Counted from the first letter of the stretch, positions 8,158 through 17,882 are shown. The stretch: DNA of 64,000 nucleotides from Leptospiraceae bacterium (GCA_024233865.1 JACKPA010000004.1:124001-188000); one strand, 5' to 3'. Notes: generated by a model not told the origin, from the letters alone. Made by a program: numbers and translations.

Positions 8158-9375
8158 TTACTTTGAATGTTCTCCGGATTTTCCTGCTTTCTGAGAATCC
8201 CTATGAAGAAGAACCGTTTTTTCCAATAAACCTAAATCTGTACATACAAGAACATCTCCGTTTAATTTAACATATTTTGTCATGGCAAGGTATTTTTTCA
8301 TTACGGGATAATCACGAATGCCAAGTCCAAGCATTTTCAAAAAATCTTCAATTGTTAGGTTGTAATTATAAGTTTCCCTCGGTTTGATTTTTACCCTATT
8401 TTTTTCTACCAGTGTTAGAAGCATATCAGCAATTCTGTCGTTCATGTCAGAAATCATGGCGTTGGCTAGCAGTTTGTAAGCGTTCCAAATCCTTTCCGAA
8501 AGGAGTGTTATAATTCTGCTCATAAGTTGTGGCTGCGTCTTGGACATGCTTTCAAAGTTCTTTTTGCTAATTGCCAATAGGTCTACCTGATCAATGGCTA
8601 TGGCGGACGCGGAACGAGGTTGGTCGTCTATAAGTGCCATTTCACCAAAAATATCTCCCACCTTCATAATGTTTAATAAAACTTCCTGACCACCAACCAT
8701 TTTAACAATTTTTACCCTGCCACCTTGTACAATAAACAGCTCGCTTCCGGGTTCACTCTCTAAAAATACAATTTCCCCATTGTTATAAATTCTGTTGGAT
8801 GAGTCAACCATAGGCAATTCAAAAGGTTTATCCAGGGACATAAGTCTTTCTCTTGATTTCGAGCTTAATGGACCCTTGGGTAAATATTTTAAATAACTTT
8901 GATAACAATAGGCTGCTGATTCGGTATGTCCTTCACCAAAATAGTATTCCCCCATTTCAAAAAGCCGCTCTATGTCTTCTTCCTGAGCGGCTTCCGCCGT
9001 AATAATTCTCTGAGGAGCTTTTGTCGAATGACCGAATTGGCGTAATTTGATAATAAAATAACGAATGATTTTCATGGCTATGGGAGCGTTTTTCTGAATA
9101 AGCTCACCAAAATGATTATTGCTTACGGATATTAAGCTAACATTTGTCATGGCAACAGCTGACTCTATCTGAGGATAACGGCTCATTGCTCCAATAACTC
9201 CAAAAAAATCCCCAGGTCCTAAAGTTTCGCTAAACTTTTCATTGGCAACGGGACGGTCCCTTTTTAACCTGACCTTTCCTTCTTTAATGATATAGAAGTT
9301 TGTAGCCTTTTTTTCCCCTTCTAAAATTATGTAGGAGCCTGTTGGAAACTGAGCTATATTAAAAAGAGAACTCAC
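8158..9375 (-). CDS. Dual cyclic-nucleotide-binding regulator with a CRP-like tail
   Basis: The 405-residue protein has two cNMP-binding domains, at about 1-115 and 190-305, separated by a short helical repeat segment (140-165), and a C-terminal region (310-390) resembling a winged helix (LTIEDFLKMLGL). The second domain has an intact phosphate-binding cassette, FGEMALIDDQPRSA, with E245 and R254. The first has lost both contacts (FFGVIGAMSRYPQIESA) and is probably structural or apo-like. The start is GTG and overlaps the stop of the upstream cyclase gene (GTGA), with GGAAG about 10 bases before. The pairing suggests it reads the cyclic nucleotide made by its neighbour. DNA binding is inferred only from the tail. 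Confidence 0.88.
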   Translation of the reverse strand: MSSLFNIAQFPTGSYIILEGEKKATNFYIIKEGKVRLKRDRPVANEKFSETLGPGDFFGVIGAMSRYPQIESAVAMTNVSLISVSNNHFGELIQKNAPIAMKIIRYFIIKLRQFGHSTKAPQRIITAEAAQEEDIERLFEMGEYYFGEGHTESAAYCYQSYLKYLPKGPLSSKSRERLMSLDKPFELPMVDSSNRIYNNGEIVFLESEPGSELFIVQGGRVKIVKMVGGQEVLLNIMKVGDIFGEMALIDDQPRSASAIAIDQVDLLAISKKNFESMSKTQPQLMSRIITLLSERIWNAYKLLANAMISDMNDRIADMLLTLVEKNRVKIKPRETYNYNLTIEDFLKMLGLGIRDYPVMKKYLAMTKYVKLNGDVLVCTDLGLLEKTVLLHRDSQKAGKSGEHSK

Positions 9376-10772
9376 TGTGTTGTACTTCCTTTTTTATAAA
9401 TAAATAAGCAATTTGTATTACCTTCTTTTACCTGAATTCGCTTGAGTTCCGGCTCTATAACAAATTGCATAAAAGTTTCTGCTAATAGTGGTTTGATATT
9501 TTTATTTACTTTGTCAAACAATAAATCAATTTTATATGTATGTTCTAATTCTGAGGCAAAACTTTTCAACCTACTTTTAAAAGAAAGGTTTTTAATATCA
9601 TGGGCTATTTGGTTGATATGCCCGGCAAGTTCTTTTATTTTTTGCTCATTGGCATGGGTATCGATTTCACAATTTGTAAGATTGAAGAGAATTCCACCCG
9701 AAAAATGATCTATGGATTCGGAAAGCTCGTCCACCTTTTTTTCCAATCGAGAGGCGATATTCACACCTTTCCCAAAAACTGTATACTCTCGAAGGTCAAG
9801 AGCTCCCAAAAAGCCTTCTTCCACTTCTGCTATATTAATTCCAATTCTTGTTATCAACTCCATTGGTTTACCCTCAATTTCTACGCTATTGATAGATAAC
9901 ATTCCTATGGCTGCCTGTAAAATTCTGTGTATGTCATCCAAGACGTTTTCCGTTAGGGTAAATATTGCCATAAATGCGTCTCCGGCGGTTTGTACGACAT
10001 ACCCTCCGGAAGCTTTTATTTCTATAGAAGAAAGGTATTGGTATTTTTTTATCATAAGCCTTGTTAGCTCAGACTCTTTGGTTGCAGCAAATTTTTTCAC
10101 TATATACCCGAAACCTTTTAGGTCGCTAAAGAGTACTCCGATTTTCTTTTTTGTATTGGTATGACCTATTTTTAGAGCTGGAAGAGTGTCTTTTTTCCAT
10201 GTTTCTTCGGAAAAAAAACGACGTATCACCTGGCTTGGATTGTATTTTTCATGAAGATTTCCGGTATCTCTTCCTAGTTTGATAAATAATTCCAAAGGGA
10301 CAAGTTCAATGGTTTTGAGTCTTATGAGTCGGTTTAGCCCGTCAAGTTTAGTTAAAGCAAAAAAGCGATGGTGGTAGTAGGTGATGGCGTTTACGGTTTT
10401 TGACTCTTCTATATAGTCTATAAAATCTTTTAATAGTACTCCGTCAAAATTTTTAATCCCAAAAACTTTGTCTAGTTCTTTTTCTGCAAGTTTTATGCAT
10501 TTTTCCTTTGATAGTAATTCATCAATACTCTGGCACTTTTTGGATAGGTCTTCCTTATGAGTGTCTTCCAAGGTATAGATTCCATTGTGGTGGTTTTTTA
10601 TCGGGGTACTAAGGTCATCCAAAGTGTCAACCCGGACGCTTATAAAGTTCATGTCCTCCCAAATTTTGGATGATTTGATAAATAGATAGTATAGTTTGGA
10701 TACATTTTCGTCTTCTACCTTCAAAATAAGGTTGAGTCTTGTCATTAGTCTTGTAATATTTTGGCTTTTCAT
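9372..10772 (-). CDS. Class III nucleotide cyclase with a large N-terminal region
   Basis: In this 466-residue protein the cyclase domain spans about residues 208-370. Metal-binding aspartates D217 (SDLKGF) and D265 (GDAFMAIF) and the transition-state pair N338/R342 (VNIASR) are present. The position normally held by the substrate-selecting lysine is Q261 (four before D265), while T331 of EYTVFG is retained as in many bacterial adenylate cyclases. Substrate choice is therefore uncertain. No membrane segment is seen, so it should be cytosolic; the N-terminal 200 residues match nothing I recognise. AAAAGGA precedes the ATG by 6 bases. It overlaps the small gene upstream (ATGA) and the CNB gene downstream (GTGA), forming a tight three-gene operon. 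Confidence 0.88.
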   Translation of the reverse strand: MKSQNITRLMTRLNLILKVEDENVSKLYYLFIKSSKIWEDMNFISVRVDTLDDLSTPIKNHHNGIYTLEDTHKEDLSKKCQSIDELLSKEKCIKLAEKELDKVFGIKNFDGVLLKDFIDYIEESKTVNAITYYHHRFFALTKLDGLNRLIRLKTIELVPLELFIKLGRDTGNLHEKYNPSQVIRRFFSEETWKKDTLPALKIGHTNTKKKIGVLFSDLKGFGYIVKKFAATKESELTRLMIKKYQYLSSIEIKASGGYVVQTAGDAFMAIFTLTENVLDDIHRILQAAIGMLSINSVEIEGKPMELITRIGINIAEVEEGFLGALDLREYTVFGKGVNIASRLEKKVDELSESIDHFSGGILFNLTNCEIDTHANEQKIKELAGHINQIAHDIKNLSFKSRLKSFASELEHTYKIDLLFDKVNKNIKPLLAETFMQFVIEPELKRIQVKEGNTNCLFIYKKGSTTQ

Positions 10773-10951
10773 TTTGAATCCTTTTGTAGCTCAAACTCCG
10801 GATCAATTCCGAGAGCTTTGAGTTTCTCAGCCAGGGCTTTGGCTTTATTTTCCGCCTCTTCTCGTTTTTTCTGTTCTTCTCCAAGGTCTTCATGTAACCA
10901 TGGTTGTAATTTAGGTTTGTTTGTTTGTATGGGTGATGATGCTGTTTCCAT
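10769..10951 (-). CDS. Small coiled-coil protein, first gene of the cyclase operon
   Basis: The 60-residue, highly charged protein has a central helix likely to form a coiled coil (GEEQKKREEAENKAKALAEK). No family is recognised. Its stop codon overlaps the cyclase start in an ATGA, which argues for translational coupling and for a real gene despite its size. The ribosome-binding site is weak (purine-rich AAGAAAAG upstream). It might be a small partner or stabiliser of the cyclase; this is inference from position only. Confidence 0.6.
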   Translation of the reverse strand: METASSPIQTNKPKLQPWLHEDLGEEQKKREEAENKAKALAEKLKALGIDPEFELQKDSK

Positions 10952-11092
10952 GGGTTCATCTTTTCTTAAGACTTTTTTGTATGTTAAAACATAAGGCTAA
11001 AAATGCAAGAAATTTCAGTACACGATATGAACAGTTGTGAAAGCGAAACAGTGAAGTTTCGCTTTCGGGATTTATTTCTAAAGTGAAAATTT

Positions 11093-12577
11093 CTAAAAAT
11101 TCTTTAGTTTACCAATCTTAAACTTTTTTTGAATTTTGGAATCGATTCCATCCGTTTTATCATTTTCTAAAATGATGTCAACTCCACCATCAAGACTAAT
11201 CTTGGTAAATTCACTTTTTGCATTTCGAATAAGCCTATCTAAGTGTTTAACCGATCTCACTTTTCTATCATTTATGGTTTCAACAATTCGGATACTTATG
11301 TCATGGTAACCTTCATTGGATTCATCCGGTAGGACCTGAGCTACTAAAACGATTTTATTGGCTTTCCAATCTGTGTTGAGACTATAATAATCATTCAAGT
11401 AAAGGAGTTTTTTGTTTACCCTTTCTCTCCATCGTTGCCCCCATTCTTGTAATAGAAATTGAGAAAGCTCAACGAACACAAATCCACCCTTTATCAAATA
11501 ATGAGGAACTTCTCCCTGATTATTTTTATAAGGAATTTGAATGGCTTTGTAAGGAAAAGGCTTCAGCGGTAATTCAAGTTTTTGAACCTTTTTATTTCTT
11601 AAAATTTGAACCGGAATTTTGTCTCCATGTCCATAGCCGTTTTCATATCCGCAATGAGCTATATAGGAAAGTGGTTGTTTTCCATATTTAGGATGAACAA
11701 AAAACCCTTTGGAGTCAATTTTTACTTTGCCAAATTCTAAGATTATGTCGTTCACCTTTAGGAGTCCATAAGCCGTTGAATGTGGAATGACCTCAGAAAC
11801 AATAACTCCGTCCTGATTCTTCTCCATTCCATAAAATTCCCTTGTGGCGTGATCGAGGATTCCAGCGTATCGAAATCCTTTGTAAGGAAATACCGATGTT
11901 TTGTCTTTTATTTTATTGTTCAGAAAAATATCTATGATAAATCCGGGAATGGCATATCCGGTATTTTTTTGTTTTGAATGATTGTAGAGCAAACCAATAG
12001 GCTTGTTTTGGGAAATAATAACTTCTCCGTTTCCATTCAATTTTTCGTTGGAACTGATATTCAAATAAGGCAATTCAGTATGGGACATATTGTATGTATC
12101 CATGTACAATCCGGTCATTCTACCTCTTGCTGTTTGGATTGTACCCGAATTGTCCAATTGAACGATTTCAACTGTTTTGGGCATTTGGATAGAATGTTTT
12201 GAAAAACTAAGAGGAACCAAATCTCTAAAAAACTCCTTATCTTTTACTTCAAGTAAAGATAGGTTTGATTCGTAGTCTACTTTGGTTAGTTTAGCAGGTA
12301 CCGATATGTACGAGGAATATTTTTTCAACTCAATGGATGTGGCATAGTCAATTCTTGAAGTTAGGACTAAAATTTTATCACCCGGAACAACTACTCCCAC
12401 AGCTCCAAAGGAATAAGGTGTTTTGTTGAGCCAAGGGAAAAGGTGGTTGGGTGGTTGTTTTGTAATTCGAACTTGCACAATACTTTTTTTGAGTTTGTCT
12501 TCCAAACCTTCCGAATAAACATGTGTTTGGAATAAAAAGAGAATGAGTAATAAAAAGTGGAACAGTAATTTATTCAT
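11093..12577 (-). CDS. Exported HtrA-like pseudoprotease with degenerate active site
   Basis: The 494-residue protein begins with a signal peptide (LLFHFLLLILFLF) and aligns along its length with the gene just upstream (12570-14039): trypsin-like domain, one PDZ-like region (about 235-345) and a C-terminal region. All three catalytic positions are changed: the His of TNAHV is R75 (LTSRID), the Asp of HDCDLA is N105 (YESNLS), and the Ser of NSGGP is N183 (NGNGEV). It should therefore lack protease activity, and probably serves as a binding or regulatory partner in the periplasm. It overlaps the upstream gene by 8 bases, so both are made together. Its reading frame is intact, which argues against simple decay. 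Confidence 0.85.
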   Translation of the reverse strand: MNKLLFHFLLLILFLFQTHVYSEGLEDKLKKSIVQVRITKQPPNHLFPWLNKTPYSFGAVGVVVPGDKILVLTSRIDYATSIELKKYSSYISVPAKLTKVDYESNLSLLEVKDKEFFRDLVPLSFSKHSIQMPKTVEIVQLDNSGTIQTARGRMTGLYMDTYNMSHTELPYLNISSNEKLNGNGEVIISQNKPIGLLYNHSKQKNTGYAIPGFIIDIFLNNKIKDKTSVFPYKGFRYAGILDHATREFYGMEKNQDGVIVSEVIPHSTAYGLLKVNDIILEFGKVKIDSKGFFVHPKYGKQPLSYIAHCGYENGYGHGDKIPVQILRNKKVQKLELPLKPFPYKAIQIPYKNNQGEVPHYLIKGGFVFVELSQFLLQEWGQRWRERVNKKLLYLNDYYSLNTDWKANKIVLVAQVLPDESNEGYHDISIRIVETINDRKVRSVKHLDRLIRNAKSEFTKISLDGGVDIILENDKTDGIDSKIQKKFKIGKLKNF

Positions 12578-14039
12578 TGTTTGCTTCCAAGTTGTATATT
12601 GTTTTAATTTCTTTATCTGCTTTTTTTACATCCTCTGCTTTTAGGATCAAAGGATTGTTGGCATCTTTAAATTTTAGCTTTAAAAACTTAGATTTGTTGG
12701 AGTTGCAGATGGATTTGAATTGATCCATATTTTTAATTTTAACGTCATTTACGGAATCTAGTATTGTATTGATGTAGTAGTCCGCTGCGGAATTGATAGG
12801 GTGAGGGAGTTTTCTATACAAAATTATATCTTGATCCACTTGTTTATCCAATTCATCATCAATAAAGTAGAAGAATCTATATAAAAATTGGCTACCACCC
12901 TGGGTTTCTTTTTCTTTGTTCCAAGCCGTTAGCAAATCTCTGGAAACCGGTTGAAATACAAGCCCAGCCAAAACAAAATAATTAATATCCGTATCGTACT
13001 GGTAACGCATAAACTCAATTCCTTTCATGATTTTTGCGGGAAAGTTTAGGGTTTTGGTTTCCCCTTTCCGAAAAATTTTTAAAGAAATATTTTCTTTTGG
13101 ATGTTTGTTATCCACTACTTCCACGAAGTCAATTCGAGTCTCTTTGTCCAAAACAATGGTTCCATTTCTGCCAATTGGCAGATTGTCGATTTCTATAATT
13201 AGGTCATCTTTCTGCAAAAAGCCTTCCGCACTGGAATTGTTATAAACTTTGGTTACAAAAATTCCATCCATATTTTCCGGAATTTTGTGAAATCTTCGGA
13301 GAGCAGGATTAAACGAATTAATGGTTCGTATTCCCAATTCTACATACCCATCGTATTTCCCGTCTTTAATATCGCTTAAAAAGTGTTTTATAACGGTTGT
13401 GGGGATTAGGTAGCCTATGTTTTCTGCTCTCGAAGCAACTTGAAAGGCAACCCCTACCACTTTGTTTTTTTGAATAGCTGGACCACCCGAATTTCCTGGA
13501 TTAATGGCAGCATCTACCTGAATAACCAAATGGCTATCCATTTCCGAATGGGCATAGGTTGATTGCTCTTTTCGGGAAACAATGCCGGTTGTAACCGAAA
13601 CCCTATCACCACCTATCGGATAACCAACAACCGTAACAGGAGAGTTTAATTCCGGTATATCTCCCAAACTTAAGTAGTGAGCGTCTTTATAAAAATCTGG
13701 ATGTTTTGCTTTTAGAATTGCCAAATCACAATCATGGGCAACAAATAAAACTTCCACTTCATACCATTTTGTATGGTTATTTCTTTGAACTTGGATGTAT
13801 CTGGCGTTTGATATAACGTGGGCATTGGTCAAAATCCTTTCCTTATCTATCAAAAAACCGGTTCCCGAACTGGACTTTAACCTTTTTGATAACCAAGGTG
13901 AATAAAAATCGTCTTTTTGGGAAAAGACTTTGATTTGAACCACACTTTTCAGAATATTGTCAAAACCTAAACGACCGGCGTTTATACCACCGGTAAAAAT
14001 GAGTAAATATAGAAGAATTAAAATAAACAATTTACGCAT
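12570..14039 (-). CDS. Exported HtrA/DegP-like serine protease
   Basis: This 489-residue protein has an N-terminal signal peptide (FILILLYLLIFTGG), a trypsin-like domain with the full triad H74 (TNAHVIS), D105 (HDCDLAIL) and S184 (NPGNSGGP), and a PDZ-like domain around 225-335. The last 140 residues are an extension not typical of DegP; it may be a second degenerate PDZ. It should act in periplasmic protein quality control or processing. It is first in a two-gene operon with the dead paralogue, and the divergent promoter region to the HATPase gene is 148 bases long. The name degP would be premature, as several HtrA paralogues may exist. Confidence 0.9.
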   Translation of the reverse strand: MRKLFILILLYLLIFTGGINAGRLGFDNILKSVVQIKVFSQKDDFYSPWLSKRLKSSSGTGFLIDKERILTNAHVISNARYIQVQRNNHTKWYEVEVLFVAHDCDLAILKAKHPDFYKDAHYLSLGDIPELNSPVTVVGYPIGGDRVSVTTGIVSRKEQSTYAHSEMDSHLVIQVDAAINPGNSGGPAIQKNKVVGVAFQVASRAENIGYLIPTTVIKHFLSDIKDGKYDGYVELGIRTINSFNPALRRFHKIPENMDGIFVTKVYNNSSAEGFLQKDDLIIEIDNLPIGRNGTIVLDKETRIDFVEVVDNKHPKENISLKIFRKGETKTLNFPAKIMKGIEFMRYQYDTDINYFVLAGLVFQPVSRDLLTAWNKEKETQGGSQFLYRFFYFIDDELDKQVDQDIILYRKLPHPINSAADYYINTILDSVNDVKIKNMDQFKSICNSNKSKFLKLKFKDANNPLILKAEDVKKADKEIKTIYNLEANNE

Positions 14040-14187
14040 ATTTTTCTATTTGTATCCTTTTAAAATATTGAATAAATGCTGGAATAATAGACAATACTTT
14101 TATAGATTGTATATTATAAAATTTACTTTACATACATCTATTTTCTATAAATTTTGAAAACCCCTTTTTATAGAAAGGGTAAAAATC

Positions 14188-15324
14188 ATGAGTACAAGCA
14201 TAGAATTATTTATATCGGCCTTTACTATCATTGTTTTATTGTTAATATTTTTTATAAATATTTTTAGATCACCTCTAACGTCTACTAAAGTGACGTTCGG
14301 AGTTTTTGCTCTTTTTTTAATACTATGGAATTTAGCACAAATCGTCATTAATTTGTTTCCGGAAAATCTTATCTATCAAGAGCAAATTCATAGTATATTT
14401 TCTAATATTACGCTTTATTCATTGGTAGTTTTTGGTTTGCATTTCCCTTTCTATCGAAGGAGAGAAGTAAAACTTACTATTTATGCTTCATTTATAGGAG
14501 GGATGGGGTATATAGGTTTATTGCAAACTCTTTGTATACCTTTGATTGACACCTATTTTCCATTGGAGAAATTATTTTTTCAGAACATCAATCATTTTTT
14601 GACGAGATCTTTTTCTATAATTTGTATGCTTTCTTTTGCAGTGGTAATTATTTTTAAGCTATCTAATTCCATTGTAAAACTAAAAAAGTTTTTATTTAAA
14701 GCCCTTTTATTTATGATTTTTTTGACACTAAGCATACTTGTCTATGTCTATTCTATTATTCCCGGATATACGGTTTATTCAACTAACTTACACGTCATTT
14801 TTATAGATATTATTTTTCTTGCAGCTTTTATTCATTCTTTGTATCAGTTTAGATTTATTGATTTTTATCCAGGGGTGCTTTCATATTTTGTTTATGGGCA
14901 GTGGCCGCGCCTTGTTGCTCAAAAAAGTGCGCCTTCCAATATTGATGGGTCTAAATTTTTAAAAAATGAATTATGGCGACTGTATGAGTTGGAAAATTGG
15001 GAAAAATTTATCCAAGACTTCTGGTTTAACATTATTGTGGATGAAACCCTTGATAATGCCGTCGAACATGGTGGCAAGAGAATCGAAGATGAGGTAACCG
15101 TTCAAGTTTTTGAAACGGACAAATATTTGTATTTGTATGTAATAGATCGAGGAAAAGGTTTTGATCCGGAATTGGTTCCGAATCCGGCTTCTCCAGAAAG
15201 AAAGGGGTTTCCCAGTGGTAGGGGAATTTATATTTTAAAAAGGTTTTTTGAATTGAAGTGGAATTTTTTGGGAAATGAAGTTCGAGTTAGAATTTCTAAA
15301 AACCCCGAAGATAATCCCAGATAG
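14188..15324 (+). CDS. Membrane-anchored anti-sigma-factor-like HATPase
   Basis: The 378-residue protein has about six or seven hydrophobic segments in residues 1-225 and a C-terminal GHKL ATPase domain of the RsbW/serine-kinase type (about 255-375) with the N-box DETLDNAVEHGG, the DRGKGFD G1 box and GRGIYILKRF. It has no DHp/His phosphoacceptor, so it is not a classical histidine kinase. RsbW-like domains phosphorylate anti-sigma antagonists or bind sigma factors, usually opposed by SpoIIE phosphatases, one of which lies at 19202-22669. A GAAAGGG ribosome-binding site is present. It runs with the DISM-cyclase gene 29 bases downstream. Confidence 0.82.
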   Translation: MSTSIELFISAFTIIVLLLIFFINIFRSPLTSTKVTFGVFALFLILWNLAQIVINLFPENLIYQEQIHSIFSNITLYSLVVFGLHFPFYRRREVKLTIYASFIGGMGYIGLLQTLCIPLIDTYFPLEKLFFQNINHFLTRSFSIICMLSFAVVIIFKLSNSIVKLKKFLFKALLFMIFLTLSILVYVYSIIPGYTVYSTNLHVIFIDIIFLAAFIHSLYQFRFIDFYPGVLSYFVYGQWPRLVAQKSAPSNIDGSKFLKNELWRLYELENWEKFIQDFWFNIIVDETLDNAVEHGGKRIEDEVTVQVFETDKYLYLYVIDRGKGFDPELVPNPASPERKGFPSGRGIYILKRFFELKWNFLGNEVRVRISKNPEDNPR

Positions 15325-15353
15325 ACTATGATTTGCTTGATTTTGGGATTCGC

Positions 15354-17882
15354 ATGATTTTTCAAATTAAGATTAATCGGTGTTTATCGGTGGTAAAAAA
15401 GTTTTTTTCACAGTCTCTGATCTTTATTTTTTTCTTATTTTTTATCTGCTTTTGTTCAGACAGCAAGAGGCAACCCGTTGTTCAAAAAGGTACCATTGAC
15501 TTATCCGATTGGAATTTCAAAGAAGACGGAATTGTAAAATTGGATGGTGAATGGGAATTCTATTGGAATAAATTGTACACCCACCAAGACTTTCAAGAGC
15601 TTGACATAGATCCGGATGTTTATGTTAAATTCCCTTCCACTTGGAATGGTCTGAAAATCAAAGATAAAGAGTTGTCGGGATATGGATATGCAACCTATAG
15701 AATCAACATCAAATTAAACAAACGGAAACAATCTCTTGCCATTCGGTCACAAGCCCAGGCAACGAACTTTGCTATTTTTATTAACGGGAGAGAGGTCATT
15801 CATTCCGGAAAAGTTGGGAAAAGTGAGACGGAAGCGGTTCCCGAAAGTATGGTTAAAGTCGCCTACTTGCCACCCATTTCCGATTCTATCGAGTTAATTA
15901 TGCATGTGTCTAATTATCACCATAGAAAAGGAGGGATTTGGATGCAAATTTTTATGGGGAGTCATGGTATGATCGAAAAGCAAGCAAGCAATATAAGGGG
16001 AATTGATATATTTTTAGCTGGTACTCTGTTTATAATGTTTTTGCACCATTTGGGATTGTATTTAATCCGAAAAAACGATTTAACTTCTCTGTTGTTTTCC
16101 CTTTTTTGTATAGATATTTTTTTTAGAATCATAAGTACCGGTGATAGAATCTTGGCGTTACAACTTTCTCTTCCGTATGAATTTGTTATAAAGGTTGAGT
16201 ATTTTACATTTTTTATGGCACTGCCAATTGCCATAATCTTTTTGTACTATACGTTTCCACGTAATGGTTCCGTTTGGATCAATTATACTTTTCTTTTCAT
16301 TGCTATTGCTTTTTGTATTTTTACACTGTTTACACCGGTTAGGGTTTTTAGCTATTTGATTCCGATTTACCAACCTATTTTTTTAGTGGGCTGCATTGTG
16401 GGTTTGGGAATGCTCGTTCGAGCGATAATCCACAAAGAGGAAGGCTCGGTTATTGTGCTTGTAGGATTTCTGATTATGCTTGGAACGTCTGTCAACGATA
16501 TTTTGTTTACTCATGAAATAGTGAAAACGGGTTTTATTGCTCCCGTTGGAATGTTGTTTATGATTTTTACACAATCATTTATGCTTTCTCGTAAGTTCTC
16601 CAAGGCTTTTTTTACGATAGAAAATTTATCGCTTGAATTGATGAAGACCAACCAAGCTTATAGCCGTTTTGTTCCTAATGAATTTCTTAGCCTTTTGGAT
16701 AAAAAGAGTATAGTTGATATTGAAATAGGAGATCAAACACAAAAAGAAATGACGATCCTATTTTCCGATATTCGGGGGTTTACAACTCTATCGGAAAACA
16801 TGACTCCAGAGGAAAACTTTAAGTTTATAAATTCCTATTTAAGTAGGATGGAGCCTATTATTTCTCAGCACAATGGATTTATTGATAAGTATATTGGTGA
16901 TGCCATTATGGCACTTTTTGCTGGTACTGCTGATGACGCGTTAAAGGCTTCCATTGATATTTTGCAAGAGTTGAAACAATATAACTTAGATAGGCAAAAA
17001 GTAGGCTACGTTCCTATACAAATAGGAATTGGCTTAAATACGGGAAATTTGATGCTTGGAACGGTTGGCGGAAAGGGGAGGATGGACGGGACGGTTATTA
17101 GCGATGCTGTGAATTTGGCATCTCGAGTTGAAACACTAACCAAAACTTTTCATGTTTCTCTCATTGTTTCAGAAAATGTGATAACGCGGTTGCAAAATGC
17201 AAATGATTTTTTGCTACGGGAGATCGATAAGGTAAAGGTGAAAGGGAAAGAAACTTCCACAACGCTTTATGAATGTTTCAATGCTGACCCTCCTGAACTG
17301 ATCGAAAAAAAAATAAAAAGTTTGGAGTTTTTTAGCGAAGGCTTAGTTGAATTTCGATCTGAAAATATTCTAAAAGCAAAAGAACTTTTTATTTCCTGCC
17401 AAAAGATTTGTCCGGAAGATCCAATACCTGCCATTTATATAAATCGATGCAATGAGTATATCGCTCGTAAAGATGTTAGCAATTCCGGCATTTTCTCTAT
17501 TGAAAGTACTATATCTGACAATCCGTTGGCTATGGTTGTAGACGACAATACTAGCATCTTGCAGTTTATGGAAATGTTTCTTTCCCGAAATCAGTTTGAT
17601 GTATTGCTGGCTAAAAATGTGGGAGAAGCCATACAAAAATATTCCCTGTTTCTCCCCAATGTTGTTTTGATCGATGCTCATATTTCTAATGTGGATAGTT
17701 TGGATATTGTCAAACAAATTAGAAATCTTTCTCGAAACAATCCACCTAAGATAATACTCCTAACTCAAAAAAGTGATATAGATAGAGAAAAGGAATTTTA
17801 CGCACTAGGAGTAAATACTTGTTTGCCCAAACCGATTCGAGCTAAGCAACTGTTGAAGACTCTTACAGCTTTGGTTTCTTGA
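15354..17882 (+). CDS. 7TMR-DISM sensor fused to a class III adenylate cyclase and a C-terminal receiver
   Basis: I take the ATG at 15354 (842 residues) over a TTG 21 bases upstream, because it directly opens a signal peptide/lipobox-like stretch ending ICFC (C32/C34). Order: periplasmic DISM jelly-roll (about 45-200, with WNFKEDGIVKLDGEWEFYW-type signature), seven membrane helices (213-413), cyclase (465-640), linker, and receiver (725-842). The cyclase has metal aspartates D472 and D516, substrate lysine K512, T of GTVISD and N587, so adenylate cyclase activity is likely. The receiver keeps the acidic pair VVDDN, phospho-acceptor D774 (VLIDAHI) and K826 (LPKP). A receiver placed after a cyclase is less common than before it, and implies control by an unlinked kinase. 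Confidence 0.9.
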   Translation: MIFQIKINRCLSVVKKFFSQSLIFIFFLFFICFCSDSKRQPVVQKGTIDLSDWNFKEDGIVKLDGEWEFYWNKLYTHQDFQELDIDPDVYVKFPSTWNGLKIKDKELSGYGYATYRINIKLNKRKQSLAIRSQAQATNFAIFINGREVIHSGKVGKSETEAVPESMVKVAYLPPISDSIELIMHVSNYHHRKGGIWMQIFMGSHGMIEKQASNIRGIDIFLAGTLFIMFLHHLGLYLIRKNDLTSLLFSLFCIDIFFRIISTGDRILALQLSLPYEFVIKVEYFTFFMALPIAIIFLYYTFPRNGSVWINYTFLFIAIAFCIFTLFTPVRVFSYLIPIYQPIFLVGCIVGLGMLVRAIIHKEEGSVIVLVGFLIMLGTSVNDILFTHEIVKTGFIAPVGMLFMIFTQSFMLSRKFSKAFFTIENLSLELMKTNQAYSRFVPNEFLSLLDKKSIVDIEIGDQTQKEMTILFSDIRGFTTLSENMTPEENFKFINSYLSRMEPIISQHNGFIDKYIGDAIMALFAGTADDALKASIDILQELKQYNLDRQKVGYVPIQIGIGLNTGNLMLGTVGGKGRMDGTVISDAVNLASRVETLTKTFHVSLIVSENVITRLQNANDFLLREIDKVKVKGKETSTTLYECFNADPPELIEKKIKSLEFFSEGLVEFRSENILKAKELFISCQKICPEDPIPAIYINRCNEYIARKDVSNSGIFSIESTISDNPLAMVVDDNTSILQFMEMFLSRNQFDVLLAKNVGEAIQKYSLFLPNVVLIDAHISNVDSLDIVKQIRNLSRNNPPKIILLTQKSDIDREKEFYALGVNTCLPKPIRAKQLLKTLTALVS

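Noticed and set aside
9442..10164. Plus-strand open frames of up to 150 codons opposite the cyclase gene
   Set aside because: They are shadows of the cyclase coding frame, overlap each other and have no family signature.
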